The notes beneath the pieces were generated by a model. That model saw only the letters and a program-made list of their open reading frames with translations, was not told the DNA's origin and made no database searches. Source: Naganishia liquefaciens (taxonomy: Eukaryota; Basidiomycota; Tremellomycetes; Filobasidiales; Filobasidiaceae). Taken from it: a stretch of 64,000 nt of DNA. Below are positions 11,910-23,364 of this stretch, in pieces. The DNA lies in contig BLZA01000021.1 in assembly GCA_013423385.1 (NCBI GenBank), positions 558,001 through 622,000 of the forward strand, given 5' to 3'. Position 1 is the stretch's first letter; every line of letters starts with the position of its first letter. Position numbers and translations under genes: made by a program.

Positions 11910-13628
11910 ATGTCTACGTCAGCCACGGGCAAGCTATCGCGCGAGGAGTGGCGTCGACAAAAGGATCTCGATGCAGCCCGAAAGGCCGGTACCGCGCCGG
12001 CCGAAGTCGATGAGGAAGGTCGAGCGATCAATCCGCATATCCCGGAATACATCACCAAGGCTCCGTGGTACGTCGACACGGGTCGAGCTTCGCTAAATCA
12101 TCAACGTAAAGAGGGGTATTTGGCCGACAAGGGCGTGTCGATCAATACATGGTACGACAGAGGAGCCAAGGCGGGGCCCGCCGCGAAGAAGTACCGCAAG
12201 GGCGCGTGCGAGAATTGTGGTGCCTTGACGCACCAGAAGAAGGACTGTCTTGAACGGCCACGGAAAAAGGGCGCCAAATTCACCAACAAGGATATCGCTG
12301 CGGATGAAGTAATTCAGGACATACGAGGAGACTATGACGCCAAGCGAGATCGGTGGAACGGCTACGACCCGGCGTCGCACAAGAAGATTGTGGCGGAATA
12401 CGAAGCAATGGAGGAGGAGAGGAAGAAGATCCGGGAGGAGGAAGTCGACAAGCAGACCTCGACCGAGGCCCTCACAGCTGTTGCAAAGAAGGGAAAGAAT
12501 AAGAAGGCACCCGACGAGATTGCGGACGACGAGTCGTTTGGTGGTTCGAGTGACGAGGACGAAGCCGAAGAAAAGCGGTATGCCGAGGAAGCGGACGCCG
12601 TTGGCCAGAAACTCGACACCAAGACCCGAATCACCGTGCGAAACCTGCGTATCCGAGAAGACACGGCAAAGTATTTGATGAATCTTGACGAGGATAGCGC
12701 CTACTACGATCCGAAGACCCGATCCATGCGTGATGCACCGCTCAAAGGCGTCGCTCCGGAAGACGCCAAATTTGCAGGCGACAACTTCTTGCGATATTCC
12801 GGAGACGCTACGAATATCCAGAAGCTGCAGCTCTTTGCTTGGCAGAGCGCAGCGCGTGGCAACGATGTTCACATGAATGCCAACCCTACGCAAGGAGAGC
12901 TCTTGCACAAAGAGTTTTTGGACAAAAAGGAACAGCTCAAGGACACCAACAAAGTCAGCATTCTCGCCAAGTACGGTGGCGAGCAGCATCTGGAGAAGGT
13001 TCCCAAGGAGCTTTTGACGGGTCAAACAGAAAACTATGTCGAATACTCGAGAACCGGTGCCGTTGTTCGCGGACAGGAGCGGGCTATCGCCAAGTCAAAG
13101 TACGATGAAGACGTGATGATTAACAACCACACCTCTGTCTGGGGATCTTGGTACAACTTATCTACCGGAACCTGGGGCTTCTGGTGCTGTCATTCGACCG
13201 TCAAGGGGTCGTACTGCACCGGTCGAGCAGGAATCGAAGCAAACCAGGAGTCGAGCGCTTCCAGTCTATTGGCTGCTGCTGCCGCCAGGGAGCAAGATCG
13301 ACAAGAGCGAGCCCAGAAATCGCTGGCGGAACAACATTTGGAGAAGCTTGCGGCCGGCGAAAAGGCTACCGGATCGTCTAGCAGCACGCCTGCATTCTCG
13401 AAGCAGCGTATTGGGGAACAGACGGACAAGGTGGCTCTTGACCGAAACAAAGTCAAGGCGGCACTCGAGGCCGAGCGCAAGCGTAAGGCTCTCAACGAGG
13501 AGGACGCTTGGAACGGTACGAAGAAGAGCAAGACAGACGTAACAGAGGAAGAGATGGAAGCTTATCGTCTCTCAAAAACGGAAAGCTACGATGACCCGAT
13601 GGCAAATTACAAGGATGAAGAGCTCTGA
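11910..13628 (+). CDS. SLU7: Pre-mRNA splicing factor SLU7
   Basis: Second-step splicing factor that helps choose the 3' splice site in the spliceosome. One uninterrupted frame of 572 residues, unusual in this intron-rich window. The N-terminus has NPHIPEYITKAPWY, a family hallmark, then a CCHC zinc knuckle with C100, C103, H108 and C113, then WNGYDP. The middle carries RNLRIREDTAKYL and YDPKTRSMRD, and further on SVWGSWY and a G-W-G-F-W-C-C-H-S segment close to the C-terminal third, all standard Slu7 features. A lysine/glutamate-rich linker (about 165-235) resembles other family members. The ATG follows a splice acceptor-like CTAATTCAG by two bases, so a 5' UTR intron is likely. Confidence 0.95.
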   Translation: MSTSATGKLSREEWRRQKDLDAARKAGTAPAEVDEEGRAINPHIPEYITKAPWYVDTGRASLNHQRKEGYLADKGVSINTWYDRGAKAGPAAKKYRKGACENCGALTHQKKDCLERPRKKGAKFTNKDIAADEVIQDIRGDYDAKRDRWNGYDPASHKKIVAEYEAMEEERKKIREEEVDKQTSTEALTAVAKKGKNKKAPDEIADDESFGGSSDEDEAEEKRYAEEADAVGQKLDTKTRITVRNLRIREDTAKYLMNLDEDSAYYDPKTRSMRDAPLKGVAPEDAKFAGDNFLRYSGDATNIQKLQLFAWQSAARGNDVHMNANPTQGELLHKEFLDKKEQLKDTNKVSILAKYGGEQHLEKVPKELLTGQTENYVEYSRTGAVVRGQERAIAKSKYDEDVMINNHTSVWGSWYNLSTGTWGFWCCHSTVKGSYCTGRAGIEANQESSASSLLAAAAAREQDRQERAQKSLAEQHLEKLAAGEKATGSSSSTPAFSKQRIGEQTDKVALDRNKVKAALEAERKRKALNEEDAWNGTKKSKTDVTEEEMEAYRLSKTESYDDPMANYKDEEL

Positions 13629-13863
13629 AGCAGGTCAAATTTGGCGAAAGCCTGTCGGTTGTAGATTATTTCTCTTCAAGTTGTATCGAAATAGCCAATA
13701 GCATGCAGGCAGTCAAGCCAGAGCTTAACATCTAAGTGATGTTCCAAAAGTCATGCGTATATCGGGAAGTCATTCCGTCTATCATGTCGGGCTATGTATT
13801 TCTATCTATCTATTTCTATGTATGTGTTCCTGTCCTTTCCTTGTTCGGGTATGACAGACATTA
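13629..13863. repeat. Convergent 3' flanks with short TCTA repeat
   Basis: Tail-to-tail gap between SLU7 (+) and the mannosidase (-). It contains a short (TCTA) microsatellite at about 13800-13813, continuing as degenerate TCTATG/TATG units. No gene. Confidence 0.5.
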
Positions 13864-16678
13864 CTATGGCCTTCCGAAAGAAGCCAGTTTTCCAGGTGCG
13901 AACACCGGCAGAATGTGTGCCTGAAGTGGGCAAGGTCAGCAGAGCATACAAGAAACGCAGATCGTAAACCCACTTCAGTGTTGAAGACGTGTTCTGCAGA
14001 GACAAGGTCAGCTTGCAGATCAGGGAACACCGGCTAGGACTTACTGTCCAGAGAGATGCTCTCGCCATCGTCGAACAGCAAATAGAGATACTCTATAAAG
14101 GCTGATTAGAATTGCGTTTAGAGGGAGTGGAGAGGTCACCTACTGAGCGTCTCGGCCTGTCCAGGGAAGAATCAACATGTGAATGGTCGGTAATATGACG
14201 CAAACTCACCAGCCAGAATGTCTCCATTTTGTCTTCCTGTAGAGCGGGGACCACCTCAACGTTCTCGATGGAAGCGTAGCCGCCGTCGGGAACTTTGCAG
14301 TGTCGTTCGAATGCCTGGAATATTTTCCAGCCTTGTTCCCTGTACTTCTCGTCGCCTGTGGATCGATATGCCAGGAAAAGAGACTCAACAGTCTCAGGTC
14401 TTGGGATAGGGAAGAGATCAGCGCTTGTAGCGATGTGCAGAGGGATCTTTCCCACCTCAGAATGTTCCGTCCGTCAATTAAGACCGAACCCCTGCAAACA
14501 AGAGGCTTAGACCAGCGAAAAGAGCCTAACTCTCAACTCACGGTGCCGACTTGATATACCAGTCTTTCTCGTGTCGAAAGCTGTCTTCACCCTCGCGGAA
14601 CATGGCAATTTCCGGACCGAGTCCACTGAGGCGGCCGTCATTAGTGGCTTTCTGGTTATGTACCACCTTATCCTACTCACGTTGCTGTCTGATACGTCTG
14701 CATGCAGCTATCGATAATGCCGGTTCCAGCCATATAATCCAGGTGGTCCCTTTCGCCCAGGTGTTCCCAGTCGACATGCCTTCTTCCGCCCTCCGTGATT
14801 CCGAGCAAGAACGATCCGCCCAGGAAGCAGACCAAGTGATCTTGCTTCATAATGCTATACCATTTTCTGTGGATGCTGGGATGTAAGCTTCGGGCGAATG
14901 GACTGGTACATTTGAATACTGACGGAGAACCATCAGGCCCTCTCTGAGGATGTAATTCAAGGGTGTGAAGTATACCCTCCCGAGGCGTACGCGCCATCAT
15001 CAGATGCTTGATACCATTCATGGATTGATCATACAGCTTGAGTATTGATGAGCAACATGCCTCGAGGGGACCCGCGAGTACTCACATCTCGATAGACGTG
15101 TTCTTGCCGATCCTGCAGAACCGTCGAGGAAGATTAGCGGGATGGGGGATTGGTGAACCGCTTCATACAGTCTGAAGGTACTGCTTGAGCAGATATTCGT
15201 AATAGCTATCACCGCGGGATCCCAGCCGGATCTCAGACATCATGAATTGACCAGTGTCCGGTCTGTGGAGACATGTTCGTGTCAACGTTGACCCTTGATT
15301 GTGATCTAGAAGCGACAACGAACCTGATGAAAATCGGATTGACCCCTTCCCTAGGTGTCTGCGAAGCTATGATAGCGGAGACCTGGCAATGCAATTGTTA
15401 GACGGGCAGAGACTGAACGGTGGACAACGCATCCTACCCTTTCCACTTTGTCCCAGTAGGTGTAGTCTCCTGTCAGATGGCTCAGATACTTGAATTCGAG
15501 CTGCAAGGTACCGGCTTCGGCTAGACTGGCCATGTTGTTATTGTCTTTGTCCGGCAGTCCGACTCGCTCGGCCAGGTTGACCAAGGAATAGGGTACGCCC
15601 GAAGGCGAGTCGAAGATAGGAAGCAAGCGATCACCTAGATCGATCGACTTCTCGAGGAACAGGTCGGCATCGGCGTGATATTTAGGATGCTCAGATGTCA
15701 AATAGTAGGCTGCGAGAAGGCCGCCGAGAATGCGGATGGTCGTCTATTGTGAGAAGGAGATTCAGCCGGGGTTTCAACGCAGGGGCTTGGAAGTGTATTT
15801 GACTCACTTCGAACGAATTGACAATAGCGTCGGCATCGAAGGACAGATCATTTGCAACCCAATTTCGAGCCCGCTCATACTCTTCGTCGAATCCCATCAA
15901 CAAAAGAGAATCCAGAGAATCGACAATTGTATACCCAATTCCACCTGCTTCCGTAAGATTCGAGCCCCCTTGCGATAGGGGATGATACTGTCAAGATGAT
16001 TCATCAGCGGATCAATAGACGTGCTTGCCGACAGTACATACTTCGTCGGCTCCCCAACCATTGGTCTCTGCCCAAGAGCGTTAGACCCTTCCACTGCACA
16101 CTTCAAGAACACGAACCATATGCTTTCCATGAATGCTGTACCGCACATTATCAGTCAGCTCGCATGAGCTTTTAAAACATAAGCGGACTCACCCTGAAGG
16201 CCTCTTTTACAGCGTTTCTCTTGGCCACATCGGCTACAATGTCAATCTCCTCGGTGGTTTCGAGCTCCGGCCATTCCACGTCGCCCGTCTGCGCCCATTG
16301 AGGCCAGGGAGATGCGGCGGGCGCCGTTGCAGCGGGATGAGTCGCCTCCGGTTCATTCACCTCCGTGACGGCTGGCAAGGGGGACTGTGACAATATCTGA
16401 GATGTCACGACAACACTTCAGCTATCATCCCGTTAGCCGTGCTCCTTCACGAAGCCTGCTTACCCGGTATGCCGCGATTCCCAGCAGCCCCACCCCGCCA
16501 GCGACGCAGACGCTTCTCCAAAGTGATGAAGAGGCCTTCCGAGACGATGTTCCTGGGCTCAGTATGCACAGAATGCTGTATTGAAACGACATACCTTCGA
16601 ATGTTCCGCACTCTTGGTTTTCGCGTAAGATGGTTTGACCTTGCGGTCGGTCGTAGCTGACTTCCCCGAGCGCGACAT
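13864..16678 (-). CDS. Class I alpha-1,2-mannosidase (GH47), ER/Golgi type
   Basis: Glycosyl hydrolase family 47 enzyme trimming alpha-1,2-linked mannose from N-glycans in the ER or Golgi. I trace about 19 exons. A single hydrophobic segment near the start (CVAGGVGLLGIAAY) fits a type II membrane anchor. The catalytic domain then follows the family in order: AVKEAF, TNGWGADEYHPLS, IVDSLDSLLLMG, FETTIRILGGLL, MASLAEAGTLQLEF, PKWYSIMKQDHLVCFLGG, RPETVESLFLAYR, then GGYASIENV, KMETFWLAETLKYLYLLF and NTEAHILPVF at the C-terminus. The start is uncertain: ATG 16678 gives a basic tail and needs a GTGCGG donor to keep frame with the anchor; a GTATGT donor nearby is stronger but shifts frame; an internal ATG (16593 region, MSFQYS) is another option. 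Family call is firm, N-terminus is not. Confidence 0.88.
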
Positions 16679-17521
16679 TCTGGATGAATGATCTTCTCCC
16701 AGATGAGCCAGCTCTTTTGCTTGCCCTTGACAATGATGGGACAGAGCGAGATTTTACCTCAAGGAAGAACCCCAGTGCGTGATAAAGGGATTCGGGCAAT
16801 CGGGAGAAGCTGCAACGTCGCAGCAGCGGTCGCACTATTTGCGGAAGTGGAGGTACAGCGGAGCACCGCATGCTCTCTGCCCTCAGTCATTGCAATGTTC
16901 GTGATCATTTTGTGCTTTGTATCTCATTCTGGCAGGCTCAATCGATGTACAAATACACGGGGAGCTCTTGCTGACCTAACAATATGATGTCAACCTAGGT
17001 CCTCATTCGCAGTTCTGATGCGTGAGCGGTTTAGGAATGGTACCTCCTCACTTCCGTAAGAACCGTCGTCGTTTCTGTGGCTCATCCTGGAATCCCGGTC
17101 TTGCGCTCGTCTGGGAGGCATACTAAAGCAAATCAGGAGCATCCATTTCCTTGCGGTCTTAGTGAGTCCGCGCAATGGAATGAGCCGCGTGCAACGGAAA
17201 CTCGTGCTGAAACAGATGTCATGACTGCTAATATTGCCGGTGATGCACGACTAGACCAACGTCCCTTGTATCGGAACCTTGTCAAGCGCAACCAAAGCAA
17301 CTGTCAGGCTCAGGAGCCCTCTTGAAGCTTTCCAGGGACGCTTTGTGACGGGAACTGAGAGACGGTGGTGTCGGTGTCAAACAAAGTGTAATAAGTCGTC
17401 ATGCTTACAGTCTCGGCCTCAAACCCCTGCCCAGTACACGCCTCACCCCCACACACGATGTCCATCTGCACAAAGCCAATCCATGAACTTCGAATATCCG
17501 CTAAGCCATCCTCTGCCTCCC
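16679..17521. other. Intergenic region
   Basis: Upstream of the mannosidase and downstream of the CDC26-like gene, both minus. A 61-codon frame at 16990-17175 (minus) is hydrophilic and has no recognised family; it might be leader sequence. No other feature seen. Confidence 0.4.
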
Positions 17522-17773
17522 CTACAGCCCCAGTCTTTCGTTCCTGCTTTTCCCCTTCCGAGCATCAAGCGTCGTCTGCGGCACGCCCTTCCCTGGCATC
17601 AACCCTTCTGTCAATTCATTCTTGCCCTCCTGCGCAGTGGTATTCGCTGCAGCAGACGCAGACGAGGCATCCTTGGATTGACTCGCTTTAGCTTTCCTTT
17701 CGGCGATTTGGTCGTTCATGTCCTGGATGTCTTCGGCACGGAGAGCGATGGTTGTGGGATTGCGAGGAATCAT
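17522..17773 (-). CDS. Anaphase-promoting complex subunit CDC26-like
   Basis: Small 83-residue protein. The N-terminus M-I-P-R-N-P-T-T-I-A-L-R-A-E-D-I follows the CDC26/APC12 pattern (M-L-R-R-x-P-T-x-[IL]-x-L-x-x-[ED]-D-[IL]), the short motif that binds the APC6 TPR groove. After it comes a charged helix, an alanine/serine-rich stretch, and a basic end (RKGKSRNERLGL) like the ERIG/ERLG ends of fungal CDC26. CDC26 stabilises the APC/C ubiquitin ligase that drives mitotic exit. Single exon. The match rests on a short motif, so the name stays tentative. Confidence 0.6.
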   Translation of the reverse strand: MIPRNPTTIALRAEDIQDMNDQIAERKAKASQSKDASSASAAANTTAQEGKNELTEGLMPGKGVPQTTLDARKGKSRNERLGL

Positions 17774-18673
17774 GGTTTCCAGTAGATTGAGTTTCGAGTT
17801 TCCCTTGATCGATGGAGCCTGTTGATTGGGTCATAAGGAGTCAAAAGCGCCATCAGGTTGTGAGGAATCGATAAGCTTGGAATCTTGGGGGCAACGTACG
17901 TCTCGAAATCGCGCTGGCAACCGAAAAAAAAGGAGTAATGGGATGTCGCGATTCGGGAAGCGATGCCGACGTTCGCCGCAGAGAGCGCCTCGATATGGAC
18001 CAGATAGAAGGTCTTGACAGCCTATACGGGAATCAGAGTGCGAATCCTCATTGCCGCTGGACAAGACAAGACCAGGCTGACAAGCGGCGAGCTAACCAGA
18101 CCAGACAAGGGCGATCGGGCACAAACACCAACTCTGACCTCGTCCCCTTGTACTCTGCTTTGTCGCTTCGTCATCTTCCGCACCTCGGTCCGAGTGCCAA
18201 GTAGGGTTTGGACTTGGCTGCAGTGCATGACTCTAACATATGTCAACAGCCCTTCTCTGCCGTGGTTGGCGTCTCTCAATCTGCTAATGATCCAAGTCAG
18301 GATTCAACGCTGATCCTGAAGTCCACAAGATTACCTCTGCGCGACGAGAGAATCAGCAAGAACAGCCCCGGAAGCAACCGCAGCGGACAATTCTCCACAT
18401 CTGGCGGTGTATTCCGGTAAATATTCCGGTCGTAAAGTGCGCTGGCGGAAAGCAATGTGGCTTAGGCTCCTGACAAAAGATACAGCATCATTAAACGAGA
18501 CCCTTCATCAATTCTCTAAAAGGCTTTCCCTCGAGTCGACGCAAAAACCGTAGGTCAATTATTCGTTTCTGCTGCGCGAACTGAAGATCGATCATGGACT
18601 TACATTCGATTTGTCCCCTGCTCAAGCAGAGACCTATAGGTGTAGTCTCAGGTTTGACCACGAGTATAGAAGC
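17774..18673. other. Divergent intergenic region
   Basis: Head-to-head gap of about 900 bp between the CDC26-like gene (-) and the tubby-like gene (+). Frames here are short and overlap each other on both strands without family features. An in-frame ATG at 18611 could lengthen the + strand protein by 21 residues. Confidence 0.4.
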
Positions 18674-19429
18674 ATGGGTCGACTTTCGTCCTTCCTGGGC
18701 CGATCTGAGCAGTCGGCCGGAGATACCACTCTTCCACAAGAGGACTCCAAAGACGACTTGCTCTCGGCCTTTGAAGAGTCTCTCCTGCCGAAAGACCGGC
18801 ACGAACAGATATATCAGATAGCTTATGAACGCCCTCTTTCTACCAACCTGGTCGTCAAGAAAGTGTCAAATGACCAAACGGAAATAATCTATTTGGTGGA
18901 GACCGCTGCATGGAAGAAGGAGCCGGATCTCGTGTTTCACCAAGGCAGTAAAGCTGGACCCGTGGTTGGAAGCGCAGTCTTGCGCAAGCGAAACCACACA
19001 ATGACCCTGAAGTTGGGCGGAGATGGAACTCTGGGCGACCATCAGCTCATCGAGGACTTGGCAAAAATCGACCAGGATAAGAAATGGCGCGACAGCGCGT
19101 ACACGCTCGCCATACCCACGTCCTCAAATAGTCAACCTCGGATATATCACTTTACCCGTACGCAATCTACAAAAGATGGCGTAAACGGCATTCTTGCCAA
19201 AATGGCTTACTATAACTGGTCCATCACAAACGTTCGAAGGGAACGAGTGGGACTGTGGCTGGAGAATCCGAAAGGCGGCATCTCGCTGACGACGGGCACC
19301 CTCAAGGTGGACGTTGATACGCTCGATCAACGCAGCGATCTTGACTATATCCTTTTGGGTCTAGGCGCAATAACTGAACGTACTCGGAGGGATATACAAC
19401 TTACGACCCAAGTGGTAGTTACAACCTGA
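18674..19429 (+). CDS. Tubby C-terminal-like (LURP-one-type) domain protein
   Basis: Intronless protein of 251 residues from ATG 18674 (272 from ATG 18611). After a serine-rich N-terminus it is mostly alternating beta-strand sequence: LSTNLVVKKVSN, EIIYLVETAAWKKEPDLVFHQG, GPVVGSAVLRKRNHTMTLKLG, AYTLAIPT, and a C-terminal helix-like stretch DLDYILLGLGAITER. This is the layout of the tubby C-terminal-like/LURP-one fold, whose fungal members of about 200-270 residues are abundant in basidiomycetes and mostly uncharacterised. Fold assignment is inference from pattern; no function is claimed. Confidence 0.55.
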   Translation: MGRLSSFLGRSEQSAGDTTLPQEDSKDDLLSAFEESLLPKDRHEQIYQIAYERPLSTNLVVKKVSNDQTEIIYLVETAAWKKEPDLVFHQGSKAGPVVGSAVLRKRNHTMTLKLGGDGTLGDHQLIEDLAKIDQDKKWRDSAYTLAIPTSSNSQPRIYHFTRTQSTKDGVNGILAKMAYYNWSITNVRRERVGLWLENPKGGISLTTGTLKVDVDTLDQRSDLDYILLGLGAITERTRRDIQLTTQVVVTT

Positions 19430-19631
19430 AGACCGCAAACTCGTGGAACATGGAATGCCTCGTTACACATGCCTGACTTTACGATTGCAACTCTCAGCTT
19501 GGAGTGGGAGTGCGAAATCGCGATCGGGATTCGCACGATGCGTAAATGAATTGTAGACAACCTACTTAGCGATCCACGACTGGTATGAAAACGCTGCGAT
19601 TGTTATTCGTATATGCGTGACATGACGTGAA

Positions 19632-22600
19632 TTATATGGCAATGCCGGCTTGTTCATTCATGTAAAATTGTCTGTCCTCTTCCGATAGCCACTGCCCTTT
19701 GATGTACTTGGCTTCAATGTAATGGCGTAGCGCTGGTAGAGAACTGCGCGTTGAATGGATTCGATCAGAAAGGCACCGGTAAGAGCGACGCCCTTTACTT
19801 ACTCGTCTGCTGGTTTTAAACCTTCTGGCTTGCAGCGTTCCCATATGAGGTTACCTCGTGTGTTCCCCCATGCCCTTGCCATCAAGATTGCTTCATCTGT
19901 CCATTTGTCGAGATCAGGAGACCTCACTTTGGAAATGTGCGTCCCGAACGAGCGATGGATTCCAGCGCATCTGATACAGATGAACATGACCTGCGGGTTG
20001 TTGTGGATGGCGATTGTGGCCCAGCGTTGAGATGTCTCTCCCTTGATATGATGTCCGCAATCTGCGCAAGTCTGATTGCTTGGGTCATCCGCAATTTGCC
20101 GCAGAAGAGACATATCAGGCGGCGGTAAGGCTGGAGCTTCGTCGATCAACGCATTCTGGAATCTTTCCTGTGTCATTGTTTCAGAAGGGGTTATATTTGG
20201 TGTATTGATGGTTTCCTTGACTGGTGTCTGCTCGCTGAGTGTCAGAGGCATGGGATCGGCAAGCAAGATAGCATTCCGCATGTCGTCATCAAGATCAAGC
20301 TGATATGAACTGCGGCGCGTCGCAGCCGGAAACAGCACCGTGCCTGACGTTGGCAGTGCATCGACCGCGGGCATTGAGACGCCCTCGTCACTGATGGAGA
20401 TCAGCGAGGATCGTTTGCTAGATTTACTGGAGCGGCTAGATTGACGGCTTCCAGGGGCCAGGAATTCGATGCCTAAACCGGGAACACTCAGTGAGGAGCG
20501 ACTCCGAGGAATGGGCGCTTTGCCGGCATCAAGAGACTGTGTGTGCACATGGTGAATTTCCTTAGTGCCCTTAGAAGGCAGTCTTCTATGCCCGTTCTGC
20601 TTCGTAAGGTAGCCATCCGGCATTTTGGACGGGTTCAGCCCCAAAGTTGCCCGACCTTGTCGGAAGGCATCCTTGAAGGATGTTCGTCGTTCGATAGCTT
20701 TAGCCCAGCTTGAGTCAATGGGCACAACTTCGGTTGGTCCGATGGAATGGTTCCTGGGGGATGACGGAAGGCCCAGGCCCAATCCGGAAGGCACATAGGC
20801 AAGCGGGGGACCATGAGATGTTGCAGACTGAGATGACAGACTGGCCGCTGTACCGCTGCGGTTGAGGGTCCCTGTACCGTTGATGTTGCTCTCGACCGCA
20901 TTACAAATCGCGTAAATCCAGGACTGAGCAGAGTCAGCCGAGTGGCTGAATAAGCTGGACACAGCGAGCTCACCTTCATGTCGTCATGTGAAGTCGATTG
21001 GTACATCCGCTTCCCGTATTTCGGCGTTACGATTTCAAACGCTGCAGCAAGTCTATGAAGCCCATTTCCGCAGGAAGAAACAACGTACTCACTGAATCGC
21101 CTATCTGTATCCCGCCCTTGCCGGGCATTGGCAAATTGTAGATCAATGACTTCATGATCCATTTCGGCTTTGCTGTTCAACGCGTCTCGATACTGTAGGA
21201 CAATATCAATCACGATATATGTCAAGACAGCAAGGAAAAACGTACTTCATATAGCTTGCATCCTGCCAAGACGACCCAACAATCTGCATAACCAGTTTCA
21301 GCATACGGAGATGTCTTGAATGCGGGCGCCAACTTACGTTCCCATTTGCCACGTTCCTTTCGCTCGCCCCCTTTCCCAGCCGACGCCGCGACATCTTCCC
21401 ATACACCTGAGGTCCATAGCATGCCCTCTCGCTTGCGTCCCGCAGATTGTCGATGAATCTCATCTTCCACGACCTGCATTCCTGTCTGAGACTGGAGGTC
21501 TCGGTAAATTGGTCCGGAGACGTGTCGGTTCCCAGACGTATCGTCCATGAGGGAGGGCTGGATCCGGGAAGGCAAAGCGACTTGGTGGATGGAATGCAGG
21601 GCGTTCGCTTCAGCGGGGATTATCGGCGAAGGGAGGAATGGCGAGCAATAAGAATTCGGTCGGCTGCTCGAGCTTGCAGTAAATGAATGACGCTTGTCGA
21701 CGTGAGGCCGCGATGGAGACGTTGACGAAGGCAGGAGTAGAGGTGTCTCGAGCTGTATTGACTTTCTAGGCGCAGCGGATGCCTCGTGCTTTTGGGTAAC
21801 TGGGCCATTGCCCGCCTTTGACGAGAGATTGGCTGAGAAAGAGGCGGACTGTATCATACCCTTGAGCCGTTGGCCCATTCCTCTCGTCTTCTTCTTTTTG
21901 CTGTGCGTTAGCGACTTATCAACATCGCGTTCGGGCTCTTCACTGTCACGTAATTTCGCGAGAGCCTCATGTCGGCTCAACTGGAAAGATTGTCGCTTAG
22001 ATGTGGCGGGTTCGCTTTCCGTTTTGCTGATTTGTTGGCGCGCCTCCGCAGCAGCATCATGTATCCGCGATCTGCGGCGTTCCCGTTCCTCCCAGTTCTT
22101 CTCCAGTGCATCTTTCTGCCGAGCCAACGTTGTCAGTTCATCGCGAAGCTGCTCCTTGATCGCTGATACGCTCTTGAGAGGTTGTATGACGAGATTCGCG
22201 GTGGACGGTGATGCGACCGGTAGTGTCGACATTGATGCTTTCTGGGACAGGGTTCTCAAGCGTCTACGCGTACCGGAGAACGCTGTTCCTTCCATATCGG
22301 AACGAGCACTGCGAGGTGACCGCAGGAATTCCGAGATGTAGGTATTTAGCCCTGCCGGCGAGTTCTCAACTGCCGGTCCATCCGATGAGAGGTCAGGCAG
22401 GGTGCTGCCGAGCCAAATGTCGAGGCAGGTTGCCAATTCTACGCAGGAGAGGCTGTACGGCGGAGTTGTCGAAAGCAATTGCGAATGAATGGTATACCGC
22501 CGGAGGTCAAATTCGGCTTGAGCTACCACTTGACGGATAGCAGCTGGGTCATCCCCTTGCCGGGTTGGGTTCTGAGGAGCGAGATACTTCCCCTGCCCTT

Positions 22601-23081
22601 GGTAATAGGCTTTGGATTGGTCCTATTAGGCGGAAATGAACTTAAAGGCGGCCTTGCTGCAGAAACTCGAACCTACCTCGAATATACCCAGAGACCCGCC
22701 AGCTCCGATTCCCTTGGACTTCATTTCCGTCTTGAGTGCTCTTATTCTTGAAATGACCAAAGAATCCAGCCGCTGTCGCTCATCCGTCCTTTCCTTCATC
22801 TTCCACGCCTTGAGATCCCCGACAACCCCGTCAGCTGCACCTGTCTGCTCGATACTCTTGGGATCGACCGGAACGATTTGTCGCTTGAGCAAGTCGAGCG
22901 ACTCGAACAAGTCTGACTCTGCAGCCTCGAGCTTCTCCAGCAAGTCGTGTACTGTCTGTGCAGCTTGCAGCGCATTCTTGCATGTCTTGCGGACGGCGCA
23001 CGCCTTGACGTCGAGGGCGGTCAGCGACGCCCGAAAGACGGGCGAATCGACGGCGGGCTCTACAGGTAATTCGCTCCACAT
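19632..23081 (-). CDS. BAR-PH-ArfGAP protein (ACAP/centaurin-type)
   Basis: Predicted GTPase-activating protein for Arf at curved membranes. The first exon and start of the second form an alpha-helical BAR domain (from VFRASLTALDVKA through EDQSKAYYQGQGKYLAP and a long helix to about residue 200). A serine-rich linker with basic coiled-coil (RDELTTLARQKDALEKNWEERE) follows. A PH domain begins at REGMLWTSGVW, continues DCWVVLAGCKLYE and ends SWIYAICNAVE. After another disordered stretch comes the ArfGAP zinc finger CADC..CIRC with the GIHRSFGTHISKVRSPDLDKW arginine-finger region, and an ankyrin-poor C-terminus ending EAKYIKGQWLSEEDRQFY. Introns are at about 22675-22626, 19803-19744 and within the PH region. 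S. pombe Cnt6 has the same domain order. Confidence 0.87.
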
Positions 23082-23364
23082 GGCTGGCGCCTATCAATGT
23101 CCACGCATGACAAGTGTGTGGCGATGGGAAAGGGATGACTATGGGCAGGATAGAGGACGACTTTGCCGGACCACACAGCTGTTTGAATCGATGTTGGTTT
23201 GACATCTCACTCAGCCACAGCGTAAACAAAGCCCGCGGACTTTGCTTCCGCTGTTTCACCTCGGCGTCGCAAATCGCGCGATATAGGAGTCGAGGTGTCA
23301 TCATCTAGAGAATGTGGTATTGATGGAGTGACTACAAAGGCATATGTAATCCTAGGACGGCCCC

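Noticed and set aside
12093-13025. 310-codon frame antisense to SLU7
   Set aside because: Mirror of the charged SLU7 coding sequence; leucine/valine-rich by complement, not a real membrane protein.
16990-17175. Minus-strand 61-codon frame starting MRGLTK, with internal MPPRRAQDRD
   Set aside because: Considered as first exon of the mannosidase, but no acceptor joins it in frame to the anchor exon.
17279-17785. 168-codon plus frame over the CDC26-like gene
   Set aside because: Proline/serine-rich antisense shadow; no conserved pattern, while the minus frame carries the CDC26 motif.
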